Shown in pieces: positions 16,189 through 24,005 of a stretch of 64,000 nucleotides of DNA. The stretch's first letter is position 1, and each line of letters begins with the position of its first letter. The notes under the pieces were generated by a model. That model was not told the origin of the DNA. It ran no database searches and was given only the letters and a program-made list of their open reading frames with translations. Source of the stretch: Leucobacter sp. cx-42 (lineage in GTDB: Bacteria; Actinomycetota; Actinomycetes; Actinomycetales; Microbacteriaceae); contig NZ_JACVMU010000006.1 of NCBI RefSeq assembly GCF_014529985.1, positions 186,001-250,000 of the forward strand, read 5' to 3'. The translations under genes and the position numbers were made by a program.

Positions 16189-16279
16189 GTCGGCACCTTC
16201 TGGCTTCACGCACCACACAATGGTGCGGACGGATGTTTGAGAGCACGCCTCAAGTCACCTATTCCAGGGGTGCGGCGTG

Positions 16280-16330
16280 CTATACCGTCCTGGAGGTGCG
16301 GTGAGATCGACTGAGCGGATCGCCCATCAT
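16280..16330 (-). CDS. Candidate 16-codon leader peptide upstream of mgtE
   Basis: A tiny frame (MMGDPLSRSHRTSRTV) starts at a double ATG with a textbook AGGAGG (16339-16334) 3 nt before the first and 6 nt before the second ATG. Bases 16331-16338 (GGAGGTGC on the minus strand) are perfectly complementary to 16292-16299 (GCACCTCC) inside the ORF, so the SD can be masked by the ORF's own codons. It sits about 90 nt before mgtE. Short leader ORFs control magnesium transporters elsewhere (MgtL in Salmonella), but homology is not claimed. Confidence 0.45.
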   Translation of the reverse strand: MMGDPLSRSHRTSRTV

Positions 16331-16387
16331 GCACCTCCTGCCGTGTTTCACAGCGAGCCAGCGAGTCTGACTCCAGAAAACCCTATG

Positions 16388-16999
16388 TTACCCGATCTGT
16401 AGCGTGGTGAGGCAGGTCGGATCTTCAGGTCCGGTCGTCACCACCTGCGATCCCGTCTTTCCATCTGCCGTCACGGTGACCTCATACTCGTTGCCGCTCT
16501 CGAGCCACACACCGGTGAATCCGTTGTCTGCGAGCGTGCGAGCGCCGTCAACTACGGTCTCCCCCGTCGCCGTATTCGTGATCTGCAGTGTCACGTCTGC
16601 ACCTCGCATCTCACCGACACACGTCGTAAGGCTGTGAAAGGTGCAGGGATGCGTCTGCTCAACGTAGGGCGCAATCGAGAGGTAGAACTGCCCCTCAGGA
16701 ATTGCCAAGTTGTGGGCGGTCGATTCTCCTGGCTGCAGCTGCAGTTCGGTTGGCGTCACCGACGCAATGAGGTTGGTGGGACGCTCAGCAAGCGGCAGCG
16801 CATCAAGCGCGTCAATGATCTCGCGCGGATTCGTCGTTGAGATCCCCAGGTCAGACAGTACCGTTGCGGGCACCGCCGCGCCGGAGACCTCCACCGCGCC
16901 ACCCTGTTCACCAGCCGTATCGTTACCGGTGGTGCACCCGGTCACGGCAAGCACCGTCGCGAGCGCGAGAGCAGAAACAACCCCAAAACGTACAGTCAT
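16388..16999 (-). CDS. CueP-family metal-binding lipoprotein
   Basis: The 203-residue product begins with a lipoprotein signal (VLAVTGC, Cys22 as lipidated residue), so it should be anchored at the outer face of the membrane. The region FYLSIAPYVEQTHPCTFHSL and TTCVGEMRGADV resembles CueP, a Salmonella periplasmic copper-binding protein. The three cysteines C119, C127 and C196 have nearly the spacing of the Cys triad in Salmonella CueP (8 and 68-69 residues). A role in copper binding is therefore likely. No copper ATPase lies next to it. The start at 16999 is chosen by the position of the signal peptide. Confidence 0.82.
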   Translation of the reverse strand: MTVRFGVVSALALATVLAVTGCTTGNDTAGEQGGAVEVSGAAVPATVLSDLGISTTNPREIIDALDALPLAERPTNLIASVTPTELQLQPGESTAHNLAIPEGQFYLSIAPYVEQTHPCTFHSLTTCVGEMRGADVTLQITNTATGETVVDGARTLADNGFTGVWLESGNEYEVTVTADGKTGSQVVTTGPEDPTCLTTLQIG

Positions 17000-17064
17000 G
17001 TGGCCATCTTCCCAAGCCACACGTCAAAGCCGCCTGTGAGTTGTGTCTTGGGGCGGATCCGCAC

Positions 17065-18063
17065 CTATTCCACTGGTACGACCGGCGCGGCGAAGCGGTC
17101 GCTGTGGGACTTGCTGAAGGGGTCGAAGATCCAGCTCACCGCTAGGGCAATGCCAGCAGCGACGAGGCCAGCAATGACCCGCTCACCCGCGAGTACGTAC
17201 CCCGGAAGTTCTGAGCTCGACGTCAGCAGGATTGCCGGCGTGAGGAATGCGACGAACAGCGCGTAGTTGCCCATATTGATGTAGGCCAGGCAGAGGATGC
17301 CACAGATGGCAGCCGCTGCGGTCTGCGCCGGCTCGGGCGCAAACATCATGAGGGCGGCAAAGAGCGCACCCGCGATCGTGCCAAACATGCGCTGATGTAC
17401 ACGCGAAACGCGGTTATCGAAGCCAACCGAGAGAATCATGCAGAACGTGAGCAGCGTCCATTCGGTGAACGTCTTGCCAACGAGCTGACCGAGCAGCAGG
17501 ATGAGCACGGAGCCGGAGGCAAACATGAAGCCGTACCACAAGCGCTGGTGCGTGCTTGTGGGCTGCTCGAGCTTGCCGCTCTTTTGCGGGTTCAGCCAGC
17601 CAACCAACAGCATGACCGATGCGCCTGCGATCGAACCGACGATGACGTGCCAGAGCTCCATGGTGCCGCTCGCACCGATGCCGGCGAACACCACAAAGTT
17701 CACCGGCGAGCGGCTCAGTGACGCAATCTCACCAATGCGGAACATGCCCTGCACCACACACACCAGCACCACACCGATGAGCATGGGCCAGAAGCCGAGG
17801 CCACCGATCAGGAAGCCGGCTACCGCGACAGCAACCGCCCAGCACGCGGCAAGCGCTCGAGTCTTCAACACGAAGGTGCGCACTGGCGAGAGCAGGAAGA
17901 GCATCGCAAGATATCCAGCGCGAGCGGTATTGGGACCGATGACCACATTCAGCAGACCGAGCACCACGATTGCGGCGATCGCGAGCGCTACGGCGCCGAG
18001 GATCGCGGCCTTCGTGAGGCGGAAGGAGAATCCGTCGAGCTTCTTTGCGGTCAAGTCATTCAC
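17065..18063 (-). CDS. FUSC-family membrane protein
   Basis: The 332-residue protein has about ten hydrophobic segments in two halves, with the conserved middle portion RVHQRMFGTIAGALFA, typical of FUSC and aromatic-acid-exporter-like proteins (the motif R-h-x-R-h-x-G-T-h-x-G). Members export aromatic acids or other organic anions, but most are uncharacterised. It starts at a GTG (18063). The C-terminus (DPFSKSHSDRFAAPVVPVE) is cytoplasmic and short, unlike the long soluble domains of some relatives. Confidence 0.75.
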   Translation of the reverse strand: MNDLTAKKLDGFSFRLTKAAILGAVALAIAAIVVLGLLNVVIGPNTARAGYLAMLFLLSPVRTFVLKTRALAACWAVAVAVAGFLIGGLGFWPMLIGVVLVCVVQGMFRIGEIASLSRSPVNFVVFAGIGASGTMELWHVIVGSIAGASVMLLVGWLNPQKSGKLEQPTSTHQRLWYGFMFASGSVLILLLGQLVGKTFTEWTLLTFCMILSVGFDNRVSRVHQRMFGTIAGALFAALMMFAPEPAQTAAAAICGILCLAYINMGNYALFVAFLTPAILLTSSSELPGYVLAGERVIAGLVAAGIALAVSWIFDPFSKSHSDRFAAPVVPVE

Positions 18064-18097
18064 ATCCCCATGCTATCTATGCGGATGGCAGTTCACA

Positions 18098-18159
18098 GGG
18101 CGGATCAGTGGAACGTCTGTGTGTCGCGTGTGACACGCAGACGTTCCCCTGATCCGCCC
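18098..18159. terminator. Hairpin terminator downstream of hemH-hemQ
   Basis: An 11-bp outer stem (GGGCGGATCAG at 18098-18108 with 18149-18159), a 9-bp inner stem (GAACGTCTG with CAGACGTTC) and a 5-bp top stem (GTGTC/GACAC) stack on each other. It lies 21 bp after the hemQ stop. No long T-run follows, as is common in high-GC actinobacteria. Confidence 0.7.
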
Positions 18160-18179
18160 CGGTGACGGACTGGCAGCGG

Positions 18180-18875
18180 CTAGCCGAGTGCGCGCGTCAG
18201 CAGCACCTCAGCTGCTACCCGCGGACCGGTGAAGAACGGCGTCTCCTCGCGCACGTGGCGTCGCGCCTCGGTCGCGCGCAGGTCGCGCATGAGGTCGACG
18301 ATGCGCAGCAGATCGTTCGCCTCGAAGGCGAGCAGCCACTCGTAGTCACCAAGCGCGAACGACGAGACCGTGTTCGCCAGCACATCGGTGTAGTCACGCG
18401 CCGCTCCACCATGCTCGCGGAGCATCTGGCTGCGCTCTGCCTCGGGCAGCAGGTACCAGTCATAGCTGCGCACGAACGGGTACACGCAGACGTAGTCGCC
18501 TGGCGTCTCGCCCGCGAGGAACGCGGGGATGTGGCTGCGGTTGAACTCCGCGGTGCGGTGCACGCCAATGTTCGACCAGACGGGCGAGAGTCGCCCCTCC
18601 GAACCCTCGATGACGGCGCGGTAGCCGGCCTGGAGCGCTTCGGAGGTGGGCGCGTGGAACCAGACCATGACGTCTGCGTCCGCGCGGAACCCCGAGATGT
18701 CATACCAGCCACGGACTTCGAGTCCGTCGACGGCTGCGATCCGCGCCTCAATCTCGGCGATTGCGGCTGCAGCGTCGTCGACGGGCGCAACCAGTCGGTC
18801 TTCTGCGAACACCGCAAACATGGTGTAATTCACGGCGTCATTAACGCTTTCGGCGATTGCTGAGTGGTCGATCAT
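18180..18875 (-). CDS. hemQ: Coproheme decarboxylase (HemQ/ChdC)
   Basis: The 231-residue enzyme converts coproheme to protoheme with H2O2, the last step of the coproporphyrin-dependent haem pathway of Gram-positives. The family blocks are FNRSHIPAF (H115), [13 protein letters not shown] (Y132) and [11 protein letters not shown] (H155). These match, at a constant offset of 3, the distal His118, catalytic Tyr135 and proximal His158 of the Corynebacterium diphtheriae enzyme. The ATG has AAGGAG in front. It follows hemH by 11 bp and is surely in the same operon. Confidence 0.95.
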   Translation of the reverse strand: MIDHSAIAESVNDAVNYTMFAVFAEDRLVAPVDDAAAAIAEIEARIAAVDGLEVRGWYDISGFRADADVMVWFHAPTSEALQAGYRAVIEGSEGRLSPVWSNIGVHRTAEFNRSHIPAFLAGETPGDYVCVYPFVRSYDWYLLPEAERSQMLREHGGAARDYTDVLANTVSSFALGDYEWLLAFEANDLLRIVDLMRDLRATEARRHVREETPFFTGPRVAAEVLLTRALG

Positions 18876-18886
18876 GGCGGATCTCC

Positions 18887-19999
18887 TTAATCCTCTGGTC
18901 CTGCAAGTACCGGCTTGCCGGTTACTTCGTTGTGGCGCATGCGGCAGCTTCCTGGAGGTGCCACATCTGGCAGCGCCGCGAGCTCACCGAGCGTGCGAGG
19001 AGTGACGTCCTCGCCACGTTCGCGGGCGGCGCGTTCGAGCACGAGATCAACGAGGCCGGCAACGAAGGGGGCGCGCACGCCAGCGGTATCTGCACGAACC
19101 GCGTGGATGCCAAGCTCCTCAGCGGTTTCGAGCGCCTCGGTATCGAGGTCGTAGACGACCTCCATGTGATCTGAGATAAAGCCGATGGGCGCGAGAATCA
19201 CCTTCGTCACGCCGGCAGCAGCGAGCGCCTCCAGGTGATCGTTGACATCGGGCTCGAGCCACGGAGTGCGCGGATCGCCAGAGCGCGAGCAGTACGCGAG
19301 TGACGAATCGAAGGTGGGTGCGGTGGCACCTGCGAGGAGCGCGTCGATCGTCGCGCGCACGTCTTCGTGCTGTTCGCGGTAGCCGGGGCCGGTGACCGCC
19401 GAAGCGTCCTGCATGGTGTCGGGGATCGAGTGGGTGACGTACACGATGTGCGCGCCTGCGAGCTCGCCAGGCAGCTTCGCCGCCGCCTCGCGGATCGCGT
19501 CTGCGTTCGCGGTCACAAACCCGGGGTCATTGAAGAACGGGCGCACGATATCAATCTCGGGTGCGATGTCGCCGAGCGCGGCAACGTCTGCCGCGAGGTG
19601 CTCGCGGTACTGGCGGCTGCCCGAGTACGAGGCGTACGCGCTCGTCACAATCGTGAGCACGCGCTTCGCACCGAACGCTGCGGCATCGCGCAGGGTGTCG
19701 ACCGAGTACGGGTGCCAGTTGCGGTTGCCCCAGACAACCGGCAGGTCGATGCCGCGCCCAGCAAGTTCGGCCTGCAACGCTGCGACGAGCTCAAGGTTCT
19801 GTTCGTTAATCGGGCTCTTGCCACCGAAGTGGCCGTAGTGCTCACCGACCTCTGCGAGGCGCTCGTCGGGAATCCCCTTCCCAACCGTCACATTGCGCAA
19901 GAACGGCAACACGTCTTCGGGAGCGTTCGGTCCGCCAAAGGAGCACAGGAGCACGGCGTCGTAGGGATGGGCGGGTTTGAGATGAGATTTGTCAGTCAC
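18887..19999 (-). CDS. hemH: Coproporphyrin ferrochelatase (HemH/CpfC) without the usual Fe-S cysteines
   Basis: The 370-residue enzyme inserts Fe2+ into coproporphyrin III. The catalytic His190 ([12 protein letters not shown]) and Glu280 ([16 protein letters not shown]) are present, with [17 protein letters not shown] at the N-terminus. The GTG at 19999 is chosen because family homology begins right there, although the frame stays open 239 codons further. Actinobacterial enzymes often hold a [2Fe-2S] cluster on four Cys, three of them in a C-terminal cluster. This protein has only Cys19, Cys237 and Cys352 and no CxC motif, so a cluster seems absent. It is divergent from an iron/haem importer. 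Confidence 0.93.
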   Translation of the reverse strand: MTDKSHLKPAHPYDAVLLCSFGGPNAPEDVLPFLRNVTVGKGIPDERLAEVGEHYGHFGGKSPINEQNLELVAALQAELAGRGIDLPVVWGNRNWHPYSVDTLRDAAAFGAKRVLTIVTSAYASYSGSRQYREHLAADVAALGDIAPEIDIVRPFFNDPGFVTANADAIREAAAKLPGELAGAHIVYVTHSIPDTMQDASAVTGPGYREQHEDVRATIDALLAGATAPTFDSSLAYCSRSGDPRTPWLEPDVNDHLEALAAAGVTKVILAPIGFISDHMEVVYDLDTEALETAEELGIHAVRADTAGVRAPFVAGLVDLVLERAARERGEDVTPRTLGELAALPDVAPPGSCRMRHNEVTGKPVLAGPED

Positions 20000-20030
20000 A
20001 ACTCTGACGCTATTCTCCCCAACCTGAACA

Positions 20031-20072
20031 TCTGATGTGAAACATCGGACGTGATAGGTCTGACGTGGAACT
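20031..20072 (+). promoter_or_regulatory. Three tandem 14-nt direct repeats between hemH and the iron importer
   Basis: Units at 20031 (TCTGATGTGAAACA), 20045 (TCGGACGTGATAGG) and 20059 (TCTGACGTGGAACT) share the core TCKGAYGTG at an exact 14-nt period. They end at a -10-like TATAGT (20072-20077) for the importer operon and lie about 30 bp upstream of the hemH start on the other strand. The position suits an operator for an iron- or haem-responsive regulator controlling both directions; the regulator is not identified. Confidence 0.5.
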
Positions 20073-20129
20073 ATAGTGATTGCCGTTCGGCCAAACGGCC
20101 GGCTCCATCCCTTCGTCAGGAGCTCAATC

Positions 20130-21176
20130 GTGACCCGCATGCGCCATCCCGTGCTGTGGACGACCATCATCGGCGTGGTTGTCCTAGCCGCGGTCGCACT
20201 CGTCTCGCTCATGCTCGGCACGGTTCGACTCACGCCAGCGGAGACGCTCGGCGCACTGTTCTCCGGATTTGGCGGATCGGCCACCCCGGGCGCCGAGGGC
20301 ACCGACCGCGCTGCCGCGCAAGCGCAGGCGGTTGTGTGGTCGATCCGCCTGCCCCGCATCGTGGTCGCGATGCTCGTGGGTGCCGCACTCGCGGTCGTGG
20401 GTACGGTCATGCAGGCGATTCTGCGCAACCCGCTCGCCGAACCTGGCATCACGGGCGTCTCCGCGGGTGCAGCGGTCGGCGCGGTTGCCGGCATCACACT
20501 TGGCTTCTCTGGGAAGAGCCAGTGGGGCGTCCCGCTCTCGGCATTTGCGGGTGCCGCGGTTGTCGCACTCATTCTGCTCGGGGTCTTGCGTGCGCGGCGC
20601 GATCTCCGCCCCGGCACCATCATTCTCGTGGGCGTCTCGCTCAGCGCGCTGGCCGGCGCAATCATCAGCATCCTCATCGCAAACGCACACGACGACGCAC
20701 TCGTGCGGAGTGCCATGTTCTGGCTCTCCGGCGACCTTGAGCTCCGCCGCTGGGATCATGTCGCGCTCGCGATCGTCCCCATCGTGCTCGGTGTCGGTTA
20801 CCTCCTCACCCGACTCCGGGCGCTCGATGCGCTCGCGCTCGGCGAAGAAATCGCGGCCACCTCAGGCATCAACGTGAACCGGGAGCGCACGATCCTGCTG
20901 CTCGTCGCCGCACTCGTCACCGGTGCCGCAGTTGCGGTGAGCGGCATCATCAGTTTCGTCGGCCTCATTGTGCCCCACTTCCTGCGGCTCATTGTCGGCG
21001 CCGCCCACGCGAGACTCCTCCCCCTCACGGCGCTCGGCGGCGCACTGTTCCTGGTGATTGCAGACACCCTGGCCCGCACCGCGTTCGGCTCGGTCGTCGT
21101 GCAGACCGGCGTTGTTGCCGCGCTCGCTGGCGCACCCGTGTTCCTCTTCATGCTCCTGCGAAAGAGCCGCTCATGA
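20130..21176 (+). CDS. FecCD-type ABC transporter permease (iron-siderophore or haem import)
   Basis: The 348-residue permease of a BtuC/FecCD-type importer has about nine or ten membrane segments. Family blocks are RLPRIVVAMLVGAALAVVG, QAILRNPLAEPGITGVSAGA and GIISFVGLIVPHFLRLIVG, the last being the loop that docks on the ATPase. It should carry iron-siderophore complexes, haem or a related chelate through the membrane. The GTG at 20130 has CAGGAG 8 nt upstream; the frame is open before it but has no homology. The stop overlaps the ATPase start (ATGA). The placement next to hemH-hemQ favours iron or haem as cargo. Confidence 0.9.
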   Translation: MTRMRHPVLWTTIIGVVVLAAVALVSLMLGTVRLTPAETLGALFSGFGGSATPGAEGTDRAAAQAQAVVWSIRLPRIVVAMLVGAALAVVGTVMQAILRNPLAEPGITGVSAGAAVGAVAGITLGFSGKSQWGVPLSAFAGAAVVALILLGVLRARRDLRPGTIILVGVSLSALAGAIISILIANAHDDALVRSAMFWLSGDLELRRWDHVALAIVPIVLGVGYLLTRLRALDALALGEEIAATSGINVNRERTILLLVAALVTGAAVAVSGIISFVGLIVPHFLRLIVGAAHARLLPLTALGGALFLVIADTLARTAFGSVVVQTGVVAALAGAPVFLFMLLRKSRS

Positions 21177-21997
21177 TGACCGATTCACTCACACTCACCG
21201 ACTTCGGCGCGATGCGGGGCGGGCGTTCGCTGGCGGATCCGCTCACCGTACACATCGAGCCAGGCGCGATCCTCGGGCTGGTCGGCCCGAACGGTGTCGG
21301 CAAATCATCACTCCTCGGTGCAATTGCCCGCACCGGGATCGCCTCATATGGCACGGCCACCTACGGCAGCACCGATCTCGCACGCCTCCCTGCACGCGAG
21401 CGCGCGAAACTCATCGCGCTCATGGCCCAGGATCACGGCGCACCTGGCGAGCTGCGCGTCCGCGAGCTCGTCGGGGTGGGAGCATGGGCGTCAGCCCGCA
21501 AGTATCCGAGCATGGCGGTCGAGCGCGCGCTCGATCAGGCCGGTATTGCTCACCTCGCAGATCGCCCCTACGCCGGACTCTCCGGTGGCCAGCGCCAGCT
21601 CGTCCAGTTCGCGCGCGTGCTCGCCCAGCAGACCCCCATCGTCGTGCTCGACGAGCCAACGAGCGCACTCGATCTCTTCCACCAGGGCGCGGTCGAGCGC
21701 ATCATGCGCGATCTCGGAGCAGAGGGGCGGATCGTGATCGCCGCCATCCACGACCTCAGCCTCGCACTGAACGCGTGCACGGACGTCCTCCTCCTCCACC
21801 CCGGCGGCGTCGCGCATCACGGCCCGCCGCAGGAGGTCCTGCATCCGGAGCGCGTGTACGACGCGTACGGCGTGCACACCGAGATTCACACAACTGACCA
21901 GGGCAGGCACGTGCTTGCGACGGCAGATCCGTACGGGGCTGATCCGCGCCCCGAAGATACACACCCCGGCGTCACGCCGCACCGAAAGGACCAGTAA
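21173..21997 (+). CDS. ABC transporter ATP-binding protein (iron-siderophore or haem import)
   Basis: The 274-residue ATPase has Walker A GPNGVGKSS, signature LSGGQRQ, Walker [12 protein letters not shown] and the switch His in AAIHDLSLAL. It belongs to the FecE/BtuD-like group and drives the adjacent permease. It is coupled at both ends: ATGA with the permease and TAATG with the binding protein. The C-terminus extends about 20 residues beyond the usual domain with a polar tail (DPYGADPRPEDTHPG), which is of no evident function. Confidence 0.92.
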   Translation: MMTDSLTLTDFGAMRGGRSLADPLTVHIEPGAILGLVGPNGVGKSSLLGAIARTGIASYGTATYGSTDLARLPARERAKLIALMAQDHGAPGELRVRELVGVGAWASARKYPSMAVERALDQAGIAHLADRPYAGLSGGQRQLVQFARVLAQQTPIVVLDEPTSALDLFHQGAVERIMRDLGAEGRIVIAAIHDLSLALNACTDVLLLHPGGVAHHGPPQEVLHPERVYDAYGVHTEIHTTDQGRHVLATADPYGADPRPEDTHPGVTPHRKDQ

Positions 21998-23028
21998 TGC
22001 ACCTCAACCGGACTCTCTCAGCCACGGCACTCGCGGCCGCGTGCCTCGTCGCCCTGACCGGGTGCGGTGCGGGTGGCGGATCGGACGCTACCGAGGGCGC
22101 CGCGTCGGCAGCACCGGCCGAGGCTGCCGCGAGCTGGCCACGCACGATTGACATTCCCGCTGGCTCGCACGGTGGCGAGGCAACGTCGATCACGATCGAG
22201 ACTGAGCCGCAGGCGATCGCCGCGCTCGACTACGAGAGTGCCGAGGCGATTGCCGAGCTGGGTCTCGCCGACCACCTCGTGCTGATCCCCGAAGCCGTAC
22301 TCAACCCGACACTTGGAAGCCACGTCAAGGAACTCAGTGCGGTGCCTGCGACCTTCCCCGTCGCAATGAGCCTTGATCCGGAGACCGTCATTGCGGCGGC
22401 GCCCGATCTCGTCATTTCGAGCCCACGCCACGGCATGGACGACACCATCGGCGAGACGCTCGCGCAGGCCGGCATTCAGTCGATGCAGCTGCCGACCTCG
22501 TGGACGAGTGTCGCCACCCTCACCCAGAACGTCGACCTCATCGGGCAGGCTATTGGTGCGGAAGACGCCGCAGACAAGCTCACCGCCGAGCTCGAGAAGG
22601 GTCTCGTGGCTACGGGATCCGCCGCCAAGGCAGCTGACACCAAGGACAGTGAGACACCAGGCGTGCTGGTGCTCACCAACCAGGCCGGTCGTGCCTTCAT
22701 CACCGCGGGCGAGGCATACCCGCTCGAGCTCCTCGAGCTCGCCGGCGGTCACAGCGTGAGCGCGGATCTTGGCATGCGGGCCACCGGTCCCATCACCGCC
22801 GAGCAGGTCGTTGAGGCAAACCCCGCAGGCATCGTACTCGTCGACATGAACGGCTCGGGCGACCGCCTGTTCCAAGATTTGCTCGCAAACGAAGCGGTCG
22901 CGGCGTTGCCAGCTGCCGCGGATGACAAGATCCTGCGCGTCACCGGACACGAGGTCCAGGCACTCGGCTTGAACTCGACCATCGACGGGCTTGCAAAGCT
23001 CTCGACCTGGGTAGCCACGCTGGGCTAA
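21997..23028 (+). CDS. Iron/haem ABC transporter substrate-binding lipoprotein
   Basis: The 343-residue protein starts with a lipoprotein signal (LVALTGCGAGGGS, lipidated Cys23). It has the two lobes of the class III periplasmic-binding fold (IAALDYESAEAIAELG ... PDLVISSPRHG ... LELAGGHSVSAD). It captures the ligand outside the cell and delivers it to the permease. Several residues near the presumed cleft (Tyr, His, Arg) suit an iron chelate or haem, but the ligand cannot be decided. It is the last gene of the three-gene importer operon; only 36 bp separate its stop from the next gene. Confidence 0.88.
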   Translation: MHLNRTLSATALAAACLVALTGCGAGGGSDATEGAASAAPAEAAASWPRTIDIPAGSHGGEATSITIETEPQAIAALDYESAEAIAELGLADHLVLIPEAVLNPTLGSHVKELSAVPATFPVAMSLDPETVIAAAPDLVISSPRHGMDDTIGETLAQAGIQSMQLPTSWTSVATLTQNVDLIGQAIGAEDAADKLTAELEKGLVATGSAAKAADTKDSETPGVLVLTNQAGRAFITAGEAYPLELLELAGGHSVSADLGMRATGPITAEQVVEANPAGIVLVDMNGSGDRLFQDLLANEAVAALPAAADDKILRVTGHEVQALGLNSTIDGLAKLSTWVATLG

Positions 23029-23064
23029 CGGGCAACTTTGGGACGCGATCGGTACACTCAACGC

Positions 23065-23853
23065 ATGGCGACCCAACAGCTCGGATCACACAAAGTGCGA
23101 GACACACTAGCTTTCCTTCGCGCGCGCATCAGCAGCGGCGAATGGGCCATCGGCGAACTCATTCCGAAAGAACCCGAGCTCATGGAGCTCATCGGTGTCG
23201 GTCGCTCGACCGTCCGCGAGGCCGTGCGGTCACTCGCGACCCTCGGCATGCTGCAGGCTGTCCCCGGCGTCGGCACCTTCGTGCGTGCACGTACGCCGGT
23301 GAGCTCGATCCTTACCGAGTTCCTGCAGGAGCAGGACATCGAAGAGGTACTCGTCTACCGGCGCTCGCTGGAAATCGAGGCGGCACAGACCGCGGCGATC
23401 AAGCGCACCGACGAGCAGCTTGAGGCACTCCGCCTGAGCTACAGGCAGAACCACACCCACATTCTCAACGGTGAATACGGCGCTCCCGAGCACGGTGACA
23501 CCCACGAGCGCTGCAACGACATCACGCGCCCGGACTCGTTCCACCGCCTGATCGTCGAGGCGAGTGGCAGCAAGCTGCTACTCGACCTGTACACGGGTGT
23601 GATGGCTGTACTCGGCCGCGCGGTCGATAACGGTGTCGCCTTCCTTGACATTTCTCCCGAGACCATGGACCTCGATCACGGTGCGCTCCTGCGCGCTATC
23701 GAGGACCGCGACGTGCGTGATGCAGCTCACACGATGGCGCTGCACGCGGACCGCGACCTCGGACTCCACACCGACATGCTGAACCTCTCCCCCAACACGG
23801 AGCGTGCCGAAAGCCTGATCGAGGCCGGTTACGATCCACAGTCGGTCGAGTAA
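23065..23853 (+). CDS. GntR/FadR-family transcriptional regulator
   Basis: The 262-residue regulator has an N-terminal winged helix (LIPKEPELMELIGVGRSTVREAVRSLATLGML, roughly 28-60) and a C-terminal all-helical FCD ligand domain (VYRRSLEIEAAQTAA ... FHRLIVEASGSKLLLDLY). FCD domains usually bind a carboxylate, often with a metal held by Asp and His residues. TACACT (23053-23058) lies 6 nt before the ATG and there is no SD, so translation is probably leaderless. That implies its own promoter rather than readthrough from the importer. Its targets are not evident from the neighbourhood. Confidence 0.88.
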   Translation: MATQQLGSHKVRDTLAFLRARISSGEWAIGELIPKEPELMELIGVGRSTVREAVRSLATLGMLQAVPGVGTFVRARTPVSSILTEFLQEQDIEEVLVYRRSLEIEAAQTAAIKRTDEQLEALRLSYRQNHTHILNGEYGAPEHGDTHERCNDITRPDSFHRLIVEASGSKLLLDLYTGVMAVLGRAVDNGVAFLDISPETMDLDHGALLRAIEDRDVRDAAHTMALHADRDLGLHTDMLNLSPNTERAESLIEAGYDPQSVE

Positions 23854-23880
23854 GGCGCGAGCGACTCAATCATGACGAAT

Positions 23881-23916
23881 CTGTGGGGCGATGTGCGAAA
23901 GCGCATCGCCCCACAG
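23881..23916 (+). terminator. Terminator after the GntR regulator
   Basis: A 13-bp perfect stem (CTGTGGGGCGATG at 23881-23893 with 23904-23916), extended by a G-T and two G-C pairs, is closed by a GAAA tetraloop. It lies 27 bp after the stop codon and separates this gene from the YhgE operon. Confidence 0.85.
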
Positions 23917-23968
23917 TCGTTTGCGCGGCTTGGCCAAACCTGGGTTTTGCAGCAAGTTTGCACTAAGT

Positions 23969-23984
23969 TGCACATTAATGTGCA
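23969..23984 (+). promoter_or_regulatory. Perfect 16-bp palindromic operator upstream of the YhgE/TetR operon
   Basis: TGCACATTAATGTGCA is a perfect palindrome. A further half-site, TTTGCAC, lies just upstream at 23957-23963. It sits 10 bp before the -10 box TAAGCT (23994-23999), so bound protein would block RNA polymerase. The natural candidate is the TetR regulator encoded at the end of the same operon (28757). Confidence 0.6.
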
Positions 23985-24005
23985 CTTTAGGGGTAAGCTG
24001 TTCAC

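Noticed and set aside
16188-16388. M-box magnesium riboswitch in the mgtE leader
   Set aside because: I looked for the conserved core words of that riboswitch on the minus strand and did not see them; only the leader ORF with its pairing segment is supported.
20000-20716. N-terminal extension of hemH to 609 residues
   Set aside because: The extra 239 codons lie opposite the importer permease gene and have no ferrochelatase likeness; the GTG at 19999 is where homology starts.
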